Made by a program: the position numbers and the translations under genes
Part shown: positions 27,801 to 40,300 of the stretch, piece by piece
Layout: the number at the start of each line of letters is the position of its first letter
Position numbering within the stretch: position 1 is the stretch's first letter
The notes under the pieces: generated by a model
Told to the model about the DNA's origin: nothing
Database searches by the model: none
What the model saw: the letters and a program-made list of their open reading frames with translations, nothing else
Assembly: GCA_951213105.1 (NCBI GenBank)
Contig: OX578146.1
Span: forward strand, 112,143,927 to 112,207,926
Direction of reading: 5' to 3'
From: Amaurobius ferox
Taxonomy: Eukaryota > Arthropoda > Arachnida > Araneae > Amaurobiidae
Length of the DNA: 64,000 nucleotides

Positions 27801-30800
27801 CACAAAGCTATATTTATCTCAGTCATTGCTATTTTTTGTCGAATTTAAAGGTTTAGAGCTATATTTTATCAGAAAAATGCTTTCACTTACAATGCACTCT
27901 CAGGCTGACGCTGGTTTCAAGCTTGATGTCCTCCTTCAGTGCTCTGTTCCACACTACACATCGATATACAGAATCGTCATCCTCCAGCCTCGGAGTGACC
28001 GTAAGGACGCTAGATGTCGGCCTTTCCCTAGATCCTCCTTTCTGGAGCTGCCCCTGGAGTAAAACTCCATCCCGGTACCAGCGTATAGTGGGATCCGGAC
28101 TCCCTCCTTCACTGGAGCATGTCAGAGCAGTGGGTTCGTTTTCTCTTGAAATGGGATTAGGCGGGGTGATGCGTGGTTCTCCAGGAGGAACTGAAAAGAA
28201 AATATTCGAAAACATTAATCAGTGTTTAATAAACTATAAAATAGGGTATAAAAAAATTTTAACAACATATCTGCTATTATAAAGTTATAATAAAAGAAGT
28301 GCAAATATGATTGGAAGTCAAATGATAACACATGTGTTCCACTATTGAGAGCAATTCAATAAATTTATTTTCAAATTGCTGGATTAATTTTTAGAATTCG
28401 TGCTCAAGAGCTTGGATACAGATAAGGGCAATAGATGGTTAAAAAGTAAGATATACATAGAAGTAATTAGAGAATGGCCGATTCATATTCAGAATGTCAA
28501 ACAAAAATGTTGGCAACAGTGAACAGAATAGTCTCATGAATACATTAATAAAAAGAGCCCTTAGATGAATAATATCGTTGTATGTCCCACCTTGGTAAGC
28601 AGGGTTTTGTATATTGGGAGACTGGCGATTCTTTGAGATGCATACAAACATTACAGGAAAATTCTTGTTTGCAATGTTTACAATGTTCGGTGTATTTTTC
28701 TGTGTTTCAATTACAGCATGTGTATTTTGGGATCAGAATGTTTATTCATAAGGCCTTCCGCATTGTAAATAAAATACTGAATTGATATACCTACCTGCTA
28801 CATCCACAGTGCAAGGCCTTAAATTTAATATTATCCATTATGGACAAAACCTCTCAGAAAAATGATCATAAAGTGTGAAATATTGTGTATGGAAGAAAGG
28901 ACTCCAAATTATATCTCACATCGTGACGGACTAAGTACATATTTCGAAAATATAGGCAGAAATATTCGAGATTCATTGCCAGAGTTTCGTGTTCTTTTGA
29001 GCATCCTGCCGCTACCTCTTACAGCAAATACTACTAAGCCAAGAGTGGTGATGGTATGGCCAAGTGAATATTTTTTTGCGTATAACAAGTCAATTAATTC
29101 TAGCTCAATGTGAAACACAGAATTAATTCAATTTATATTTGATCGCAAATAGTAATAAATTTAGATCTCATTTTAAAGGAGAGTAATTGTACATTAGAGA
29201 AAATTTACTTCATCTTGACAAGTCAATTTCTTCCCAGTCCCACACGGTAACTTTATCGGAATGCAGCGGGGTCACGATAACGATCTCTAAAAGTAGTCAC
29301 ATGAGAACACCCATATTTATCAAATAGATACGCCCTTTTATAGAGGGGGGGATTTCTGGTGGCCATTAGAAAAGCACTTTGACAAAATTAAATGCGTTCG
29401 GAGTACTTGTTAAATGGAGCAGACGTATTTAATTTTAGAAGCTTCCATATCGCCCCATTTTTTTATCTTCTTTTTTTGTTTTTTCAAGAACAGTTATAAA
29501 TGTCTCAAATATAACAAATTTTTGAGATAGTACGGCATGTCACTTTTATTTCCCGCGAGATTACATTTTAGGAATGCATTTATCATTTAATATGGTCATC
29601 TCGACCTTTAGCAAAGGGGCAGTAACAGCCTATTCTTGATAGCTAAGAAAAGACAGATAATACTCCATCTTCATTAATTGGAAAAAGTGACTTTTGCTTG
29701 TCATAGTTTTAGAAATATACTTAAATATGTACATGTAATATTCTATACTTTTTTAGTGAAGGTGATACTTTGTTTCAGGTATTAAGTATTTCGTATTTGT
29801 TTTTCTTGAAATATACTTTGTAAATTATGTAGCAAGAGTACTAATAAATGCCCAGAAAGAACTATGCTGCGAAAGGGAGATACCATTCGGGAAGGCTTAA
29901 GAGCTGGCTTTTTCTGCTCTGCACTATATTAAATTGATTTTATTTTCTACCGAGAAGATATAAAAAAAAAAGAAAAAATTATACCTTCATGTGTATAACG
30001 AATCGACTCAAAATCATGCAATAAAGAAAAAAAGTGTACGATTGAAAATAGTGGTTCAATTCATTTTTTAATGAAAAATTACATTGACTATTGACTAAGC
30101 ATAGTTCATAACTATTGTTGTAAATACAATCATTTCGTAATTTTCATCAGAAATACCCGCCAAAAATGGAAGTCTTCAAATCGTTCGATTAAACTACCGC
30201 CAGGATTCAGGCTCCTGGTGTTTAACCATTCAAATAATCCAACGCAATTCCATTCAAATTGCTGGATTGCTTGCAGATTTTGTATATAAAAGCTTGGCTA
30301 AAGACATGGCAAGAGACGGTTTAAAAGTATACAGAATACATACACATAATTCGGAAAGTGGTTGATTCATGTTCAAGATGTGAAATGAAAAGTATTCATC
30401 CAAATTAAATAGCACCCGAAAAATTTTTCGAAGCCTTTCACAATGCTTTTCTTTTGCATAGCATACGTTTTGCATTGTAGGGAAAATTAAATTTTATTGA
30501 ATGGCATTCAAATCATTCACGATTTTTAGAGAAAATATTAAATAAACGAAATACTTTCACATCGACAGCAAAAGCAAACGAAATACTTTCATCGAAAAGT
30601 TGCGCTAATCTAAAAATCCCTGGTGCGTAAATCGTTGCCATCCCCCCCCCCCCCCCCCCATTAATAAAGCTTGGCCGAGAATCTTGTGGGAAAAAGACTC
30701 CATGAAGGTTTCCAGTTGGCGGAATACGTCCACCAGAATACCCCAGACCTTGTAGCAAGTGCGTGAATAATTTGCTCGACGCCGCTTCGTCCTTATCTAA

Positions 30801-32313
30801 GCCCTTCTGGAATGCTTTTCTAAAACAAAAGTGCAATTAGCTGCAAGCCTTACTGGATTCGTTGGAGAAATAATTAGGGTTTGTTTTCGCAGCCGATTTC
30901 TGCATAAAATGGCGCAGATTCACAACTCTTGCTGGAAGAATATTTAATTTTCAATTTAAGACTAAGATGCAGCACCATTTACATCAAGTTCATTTCTATC
31001 AAGCATTCATTTTCGCTGCACATAATTTTGTGACACATGCAGCTCGCATAGGATGAGCATTTCGGAATTCATGAAACTACGCGTTTACGACATAATTACA
31101 TATTGTCTCACTTATTCTAGCTGGCATCACTTAGGACAATGGGTTCGGTAGAAGTCTTTGCACTAATTTGTTTTTGAGCATTGGCAACGTTGGTAAGTTA
31201 TTTAAAAGCATTGTAATGAAATAATATTCTGCATTCCACATCAACGAATGTCGCAGAGTAACAACAAACTTGTAAATAAGAACGCAAATTATTTGTGTAT
31301 AGCACTTAAAAGATTAATAGGAATAAAACTTCAGAATTGAGAAATAATTTAAAATTATAGGCGGATTTATTCATTGTAAGCTTCAAACACTTTTTCTAAT
31401 GTTATTTAAAAAGTAAAACTAATTTTAGATAATATATTTTCTTTTAAAAATTAAGATATTTTTTTTTTGTAAGCTACCAAACTAGAAGTTGTGATATCGT
31501 ACGTATACACTATACATGAACAAAGAATATGGTACTATTTTCGTCTGAAGGTTAAATAATTGGAGAAAAGCTTTGAATTCAGTTACTATTTCTTTTCCAT
31601 TTCGCCAGCGCAGGCGATAAAGTCGCCAAAAATACTACAACCGACGCCAAACGGAATATCTCCGCTGGTAACCTTTTACCGCAAAAATTCTTAGAACTAA
31701 CATTTATTAACATTTTTTTATGTGTATACTGTGTGTTGTCGCCAATAAAGTCTGCTTGGCGAAATGGAAAAGTACCCTTTTTTCTAAGCAGATTGTTACT
31801 GCTCCGTTCTTTACGTCCAGTGAATGGCTTGCCTTTCCGTCATTGAGCTCTTGGTTGGTCCTTTTCACAACACTTAAATTATCGAATCAACCAAAAACTT
31901 TTTTTTTCCATTTATAATTATCGTCAAATCAGCAGAAACTTCGGCTGCAATGAACTACACAAACACATAGGCAGCAGTATAATTGCAACAATAGACCCAT
32001 TCAGGGTAATTGTTATGCTCTTGTGAACTTTCAACTGTCACGGAAAGGTCATTGATGTTAGATACGGATGCAAATTTTCTTCAGATGGCAATAGATGGAT
32101 GGCACTACATAATTTCAAATAGTTTCATCAACGTGTATTGATGCTAATATGTATGTAAAAAGACCTTATTATCTATGCCACATAAATACCCTTGCACCAA
32201 TTAAAATTACAAAACATACACATCAAAAGATCAAGTTTTTTAACTTGACATGTGGTATTTTTGCTTCAGAGATTGGCTGAAATCTCAACTGCGTAATATA
32301 TTACACACACACA

Positions 32314-32350
<37 letters not shown>

Positions 32351-35300
32351 GAGAGAGAGAGAAAGAAATAACACAGACAGTTTGAAGTTCTGGTTAAATA
32401 TAATGCAACGATTAATTTTTTTAAAATGTCACACGCTCTGTTTGTCCGGCCACACAGAAAGCTACCATTAGCCTTTGGGTTGGTCGTGTGGTCTGGGTTT
32501 TCTACACGCTCTGTTTGTATAAGTACATAACAAACTCAAAAAAGCAAGACATGTTAAAATCTATATTAAAATGTTGTAAGAGACATTCTGTAGTTTCCCA
32601 GAAGGTCACTAGATGGCAGCACTCACCCAGACTTAAGAACATTTGTTTTTGTTTACAAATTAGTTAAGTTCGAAATGGCGTTCGAAGCACGTAGGTAACG
32701 TTTTGTAAGATATGGCTAATCCTAGCTATGTTTTGTAAAATATGTGTAATTTTTATGTATTATTAAATGTTGTGATGTTTTGTGAAGTCTTAAATGGTGA
32801 GTGAGTGTTTTCCTAACCTCTACACCAGAAAAAGCCTTATAATGTATTAATTTTTGTCAATTAAACGGATAAAATAAATAATATAAACATAATTCATTTT
32901 TATTTAAATAACTGTAAGTTTTATTTAATATTTACGATAGTATATATAATTGAATAAATTGAGAAAACTAACGAGAATATGTATATTAAGGATATTTGTC
33001 ATTAGCTGCAGGGGGAAATTTCACACTTGGGAAAGTTCCAAATAAATGTTCCCAAACTGGAATACGACTTCAATCGATTTTTGATCTATATCGATCTTGT
33101 GCAGTGCTAAATCCAGCAGTTCTGATTAAGATTAAAATGTGTTCTAGAACGCCAATAATCTGTCATTATTCTCTTGCTCTGCATATAAGCCCAAAACGGG
33201 TATATGATATTTTCTTTTAATTAAGGAGAATCCTGAATTCACTCAATATTTTCAGCATCAGCTTTCGAAATTACTAAATGAGTTTACTGAAGGTTTATAA
33301 TAATTAAGATAGCATAATTTATTATTCTAACCAGGGACAAATAAAATATGAAAGGATCAAATATGGCCATACTGCCAAAGATGATCTGAATGGTAACACG
33401 ATCATTAGACATAATAATAATATTCTGAGTTGCATGTTTGTATTATATCATGCCACTTCTATACATTTTGTTATGTAAGAGTACAAGGGTTCCCATTTGA
33501 CACTTTTGTCCTTTAAGGAAATCATAAATTAAAGTTATACTAAAAAAATTATAAATTTTCAAAAATAACTTCTACCCCAAGACAACATGGAAATCAGATA
33601 ATGAAATTTACAACACGCTTAATCACCATTATGTCTATTAGCAATAAATCATCCCAGCTACTTAACGTCATAAGTGACCTATCTGCTTGCTCTATGAGAG
33701 AAAAGTTCAAGACCAAAATCTAAATCAGACAAGGGGGGAGGGGGAGCACAATTTCTTTTCCTTCTATTCGGGTTAAATGTCAAATCCGAAGAGCTTCGCC
33801 AGATAGTAAGATATGTCAATCCGATAAAGAAAGTCATGTTGCCAAGTTCTTAAACGTCCGCGTCTGAATTCCACGAAGATTACCCAAACTAATGCAGATC
33901 CCCGGCAGTAAAAAATTCCATTGTCAGGCAAAGTACCTGGATGGAATGGAAAGAAACAACGAAGAATTTTTATTCTGCTTTACGATGCTCCTTGACCCCA
34001 AAAGAACTCAGGATGAAAGAAAGGAAAAAAAGTCGTTCCATCCGAATTTTTATAAGTCGAGTCAGATCGCATTTTTTTTTTTTTACTGGTGTTCCATTGT
34101 TATGCCCGATTCTGGCCTTTTGAAGTTGCAGGAAGAAATCGCCAACAGCAAAATTGCGCAAATCATCTGCAGTCGTTTTGTTTTGAGGATGACGGCATGT
34201 GATGGAAGATCAGTCCAGATTTAATAGACCACGACCAGATTTTGACGACTGCATATTTTTTTCTGCCTTCTCAAATAGATGTTATAGAGCGCGTGCATGC
34301 AAACAAAGAAATTACTTTGTAGTTAGGAATCACGATTTGCCTTGATATTTACGCAAGGAAGAAGCAAACAGGCGTCAGAGCAGGAGTCTTGGCAAAATGC
34401 ATTGTTGGCGGTTAATTGGGAAGAAAAAAAGTTTTAAGACCGGCTTCTTAAAAATGGAGAAATAATGTTATAATTAGGATATTATCCGATGTGTGCGCGC
34501 AAGAAGACTTCTGTTTTATTTCGACATGAATGTTACGTTATATTTAGAGGAAAAAGAAAATTTTGAATAATTAGAGGTGTTTTCGAGGAATAATTACGTT
34601 TCATTGTTGCAGTCGGTATATTTCAAAATAATTCGGCTATTTCTAGATATACTTCTCTTATTGTATTACATATTTATGCATCAGGAGTTTTAATTTTTAT
34701 CTTTCATTGGCTTTAAACGATTTTTTTTTTTTCAAGGGTCTGTTTAAAAGGAATCCAAGCCCATTTCAAAACATTCAAACTCTTAACCATGAAAAACTGA
34801 CTCTTCACAAAAATCCCAGTTGAAAAATGGCTCTTTACAATATTCTGAATATGAAAGAGAAGCCCTAAAATTGTTCATTCCAAAAGCGAACTCTGCAAAA
34901 ATTCTTAATATATATAATAATAATATAAAAAAAAACATAATTTTAAATGCAACAAACAAAATCACTCTTAACAAAATTCTTCCTTTCCAAAAATGGGGTC
35001 TTCACAGAATTCCTAAAGTAAAAACAAACCCTTCACAAACAAAATCATCAACGTACAAAGCAGATTCTTCACATTATTCTACTTGTAGGAAAAAGGGACC
35101 CTTTTCAAAAATCCTAATATAAGAAATAGATTCTTCACAAAATTCCAAATGTGAAAAACTCTTGTAACAAAATTAAAAGAAAAAGTATTTGTAAAGCAAA
35201 ATATTCATATAGAATGAATTCTTCAAGTAATTACTTTTATTAAACCTCACATGTATTTCTGCCGAGTTCCTGAAACACATCTCAGTTTAAATTTGATCGA

Positions 35301-37291
35301 TCCTATTATTAAGAAGATACTTCATTATGTTTACCTCTCTCATTTTACAACCCTTATGTTATCCATAGATCGTCCTTTGGCAGTATCAAACAAGCAAGTA
35401 ACTTTCCATCTCATTAGGTAGCTCAGGATTTTTCTTCCCCCTTCCTCCACGCCAGGGCGCAACGTAAGGAAGCCCATGCCGGGGCTCATCCAACGCGTCA
35501 TTTGTATTCATGAAATTTCATACGGTTGACGCCTCTTCTATGGGTTGTTTCTCGGGTAAAAAAAAAAAGGGGGGGGGGGGGGTTGTAAGCTCACTGAGAG
35601 TTTATTTTACACGAATGAGAAGATTTGATAAGAAAAAGATTGTGTTTTATTAAGATATTTTTTCATGATCTTGCTCTTTTTTGTATTTTTATATGATATT
35701 TATTGATTTAAAGGTAAATAAATTACAGCAAATTACAATGTGGTTTTCTTTCCGCTGATTTGCTACAATGCTGTCCTCATTTAACAATTCTTATCACGTT
35801 ATAAAGCTGAGTTCGCCATTTCGTTCTCTGATAACATTAAAGTCTTGATAACTTAAGAAGGCTTGTCTAACAGTATAATTAGGCAGAGCGTGTCAGGTTT
35901 TCAGTTTTTTTCATAAATATAACGTAAATACAGAGTGGTTTATATCAAAAAGTGTTCAAGGAAATATGCAGTCCGCATGGCATTTGAAGCCTTATAGATC
36001 GTCGAATTCTCTAAGGATGTTTTGTATCATCAATCCGCCTCCGTTTACCTATATAATACCCTCAACCTCACATTTTTTTTTATCCGGTTCTTAATCCACC
36101 GGTGAAATATTATTTTCGGTTCTGCTAAAAATTTCCTCACTGCACGTTTTAATTGATCCACAGTTCATGCCCACATTCACTTCAAGCCACAGTAATATAT
36201 ATGCTATACGTCATATTTTCATTCAGTATTTCAATCCACGAGTGAAAAATCACGGTGCTGAAGTTTCCAGCACATTCAATTCTTCCATTGGATGCAGATT
36301 ACGATGGTGTGCCGGCCATCGTAATCTGCATTCCGTTATTCTGCATGGTTCATACGTTTAAATCCATTTCTTAATGGTAGAGATATTATTTTCGAAATTG
36401 TTGAAAATCTCACAACATGGTTCAATTCATCCACAGCATACTATAATCCCACATTTTCTCCAGACTATCTTATTCCATATCCAGTTACATTTGGTGTATA
36501 TTTCAATGGGGGAGAGGGGGTGTCATCTTGGCCCATACACCACCTCATTTGAATATATGAGGCAACCCGAGTCACTTTCCGTCCCATTAACTAAAACAAG
36601 TCGAAGTAGAAGTTTTTTTTCTCACTTCCAGTGCAATGCCAGGAAGAAAAAATATGAGAGAAAAGCTAGCGGAATCTAATCTAATGCTCCATTTGTATGC
36701 ATGAAATTTCATCGGAGAAAGAAGCATTTTTGCAGTGTGCTGAAACGACACTTTTACATGTCGAATGGAATGTGTAAAATGTGAGTGGCACAAGTGTGTG
36801 GATCAGCACTTATTCGATGTGATTTTTGCGGCTAATGCGTGGCTTGATTCTAGAACTGTTGATATGTAGTTTCTATGTTTGAGCGAATTCGCCATTCTGA
36901 CGCCTGTAGATCTTGGTCTTATTTCCTTAGATGCTTAGAACAGCATCTTTTTAGGTGCGGTAAACAGCATCCCCAGAAGGGAGCGTTAAATATAAATTTT
37001 AATTAAATAATCTTTAGTCGTTGTAAACCAGTGTACCATGCAACATATTTTTAGGTGCGGCAGATAGCACCCCAAAAAGGAACGTTAAATATAAATTTAA
37101 ATTAAACAATCTGCAGTCGTTTTAAACGAGCGTCCCATGCTTAACATGGAGTATGAAATATATTTTAAACATGCCAATATGGCCGTTCAATAATGTAAAA
37201 AACAAAATTACTAAAAATTGCACACTGACAAACATGATTCCAAAAACCTTAGAAAAGTTTCCAGAAGATTTAGTATGGGGCAAACGTCATG

Positions 37292-37325
<34 letters not shown>

Positions 37326-40300
37326 TTGGTTTGTTTACAAAGAAAAGTTGGTATATACATTATAGAAAAACTGGAAATAGAACAATGCATCAAAGTTGAA
37401 AATTTCATTTAGCAGTCTGTTTTCCAGATTCAACCGTAGATAACTTTATTTTGGGTATGTTTAAAGGACGAGCATATGTTAAAGTCTCACAACCCTTCAA
37501 TAACCGAAGATTTATATAAAGGATGAAATACCAGATAGACTGGACATATTAAGGAAAACCTCTTAAAAAGAGCCTGAGACTATGTGAGGCCAGAAATGGT
37601 GATCATCTCAAAATTTAAATTTTAGTACGTTACCCAGTTGTGAATTTTTTTCCATCATAAATTTTCCAACTTACTAAAATATCTCTAAAAATTTCGAACT
37701 TACTATTTCTTTATTAAAAAATATATATATATAAATTAAAGTAAAAAAAAATAATAAAGTTATTAACTGATCCGTCTCCTACATGTTCTGTAGCTGTATC
37801 CTATATGTGTTTTTTCAGTAAGTCTTTCTCTATTTTAACAGTAGTATCAAGCATCCATAAAAATATTACGATTTAATTAAAATAAAAAGCTTTATTTCAG
37901 CGGTGACTCCTCTATCTTGAAGAATACCAGCTGCAGTTGAACCAGTCTTAATGGAGGGAAAAGTTGGTCACGACTTTTTCGCTAGAAAAAAAAAATATCG
38001 TAGTTGCAGCAATACGTTTAAACTATCCGAAAGTTTATGGTACGTTGTTATTGCAAAAGAGCCTCTCTGTATATCTGCTGTCGCAATGGCTGAAATCAGA
38101 CATCTGCTGGTTTGAAAAAAACTTTGTATATGAAGTCCTTTTAATTAGAATTTATGCCCAAGAAACGCAGTAAAAGAATTTTGAAATATAGCATTTGAGC
38201 TGAATGTCACCGTAAAGGGTTAAGTTTATATATATAACAATTTTTTAATGCTGATGTCTGTACACTTCGATCCAAATCCGACATGAACCGTCTCTTTCAA
38301 TTAGTAGATCCGATGAAATAATTTTGCGCATGGAGCTTAAGGCATAACAGATGTCTGTCTTAGGATGTTCTCAGAAATAGCAAGATGCATTTTGTAATTA
38401 AAGTTCTCAATATCCAGTTCTATTGCAATTTTTCTATTAAAATTATTTACATAATATTTCCCCAATTGCATCCGATATATTTTCTCCTACACAAATAATC
38501 TTATTCTGCTAATCTCTTCTCCTACACAAATTATCTGATTCTGCCCTAGGCCGTGAATAAAATCTACAACAGTGCTTAGCTGGAGTCATGGTATTCCATA
38601 AGAAAGAATGCATGCAGTCACAGTCAACAAGAAACTGTTTATATTTACAAGAGATTCGCCAAATCTGCGCGCACAAAAAAGTTCGACTACATTTCCTCAG
38701 AGCAGAAGAATACTCAAACCAAATGTAAAAGGGCAAAGCGAGCAGCCATAAAAGAGAAGAAAACATTTCGACACGACTCTGTAAAGCAAACAAATGTGCT
38801 GAATAAGAGTCAAAATCAGGACCAGGCGTTGTTTGAAAGAGATTTATTTCAGTTTACGTAGGTCGAGAATAAGATTTAAATGGTAAATAAATTGATATTT
38901 AATTGATGAAATTTCCGGTAGTAATTATTGATAAAAATATTTTCCATTTATAACTGAATTATTAACGATATTTTACAACAAAAAAACATGTACGTTATAC
39001 ATGTTTAGCTCTTTTTAAAAATTAAACAAGTATTCTTTCATGTTATGAACAAAAAGGGCATAAAACGTATGTTTAAGAAAAATTGCAAATTTAATAAAAA
39101 AAATCTGATGTGGGCAACACATGACTTTCCTTATATAATGTAAAGAATGTACTTTTACAGTAAAAAAAATAGGTTTTTCTTATAGTAGATACTAATATTC
39201 TTTTCAAGATATTGAATTTTCGACAATTAGTCACCATTTTCATTGATTTAGCGTCATTTTTATCCATTTGGCGAGATTTTCGTTAATTTGGCAACATTTC
39301 AAAAAGTCGCCAAGTTGGCGACATTCCGCCAATTTCGTCGCCAAAATCTCGCCAAGCGTTATGGACGAAGAAATTAGTTATTTTTACAGCAGATAAATGA
39401 CTATTAGCGTTCAAATACAAAAGTATTACTCAAAGTATCTTTTTTCATGAATAGAACGAACTAGATCCACGAGAATGATGTCACCCAATTTATAGCATGA
39501 TATTACATATGAAAAGTTAATATGTTTCTCAATAGAAAATATTTTTTTTTTATATTTTATATGACTTTTTGATAATTTTTTTGAAAAATGTGCAATATCT
39601 CGAGAACGGTTCATGTTAGCGTTCTAAAATTTATGTCAATCGTTTTCTAATGAAAAATTACATAAGAAATGTCTATTTGCGTAAGTTTATTAGTGGTTTT
39701 GATTTTTTGACGATTTTTTTCAAAATTTCATTCGAAAATTTAGGGGGGTTCTGAACATTTGATTGTGTATAAAAACAATAGGCTTCCAGTGTTTACGGAT
39801 TTTGATTTTTGTACCAAATTTCGTTCGAATCGGTCCATTCGTTCGTCAGTTATCGTCTCCACAGACTCACTGACACACACACACACATACTTTCACACAC
39901 ACACACACACAGACATCACTTCAAAAATGTTTGATTCGTGATCCGGGATGCTTGAAACGTGCTCTCCCGTCAAAAACTCGAATTCGAATTTTCGACCCCG
40001 TCACAATATTTTCCTTATACATTATGTATATAAGGAAAGTAAAAATTGGGTTTTTTAAATTATTCTTTAAACATGCAGCTTAAAAGATATTTTTATATAT
40101 AAAAACCTTTTTTTAATAAATACAAATAACAATTCACTAAAAATAATTGAATAAAACTTGAACTGTATAAGAAAATGTTATGTATACGTTATAAGCAGGG
40201 TGCTCTGGATTTTTGATTACTTTCGCCAACCTATTCATTCGCCAAATGAAATATTTTTTTCGCAAAATTTTATTTTTATTTTCCTATTTGAAACATCTGA

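Larger units (their letters stand above)
25315..27890. other. Intron between exons B and C
   Basis: 2576-bp intron. Contents: a possible tRNA-like stretch (GTCCGGTTGGTAGAGC at about 25403), a hAT-like terminus with a 14-bp GC palindrome at 26155-26196, and interspersed repeat copy 1 (26361-27336). A GC-richer tract at 27440-27830 has the look of old transposon remains that I could not assign. Confidence 0.6.
28191..39103. other. 26.5-kb intron between exons A and B, proximal part
   Basis: First stretch of the large intron. It contains an old duplication pair (28365-28690 and 30235-30480), an 18-base C tract (30642-30659) and mixed CA/TA/GA microsatellite (32306-32363). A small structured motif lies at 32442-32513. 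A ~33-bp minisatellite (34740-35165), an A/G homopurine tract (about 35560-35582), a 16-bp hairpin (36292-36331), a 100-bp tandem duplication (36948-37147) and (AT)n at 37293-37322 follow. No exon recognised. Confidence 0.6.

Noticed and set aside
27923..28282. 119-codon plus-strand frame, also 27673-28062
   Set aside because: Antisense shadows of the Ig2 exon.
30513..30836. 107-codon minus-strand frame with a glycine run
   Set aside because: The glycines are the C tract read on the other strand. No domain or splice fit.
32560..32880. Possible solo LTR beginning TGTAAGAGACATTCTG
   Set aside because: No clear CA end, target duplication, primer-binding site or polypurine tract could be found.
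38509..38793. Minus-strand frame with a hydrophobic start (MFSSLLWLLALPFYIW) that could be a signal-peptide exon
   Set aside because: It lies between the Ig1 and Ig2 exons, which already join in frame. It has no convincing donor in the needed phase, so it is not the missing first exon.
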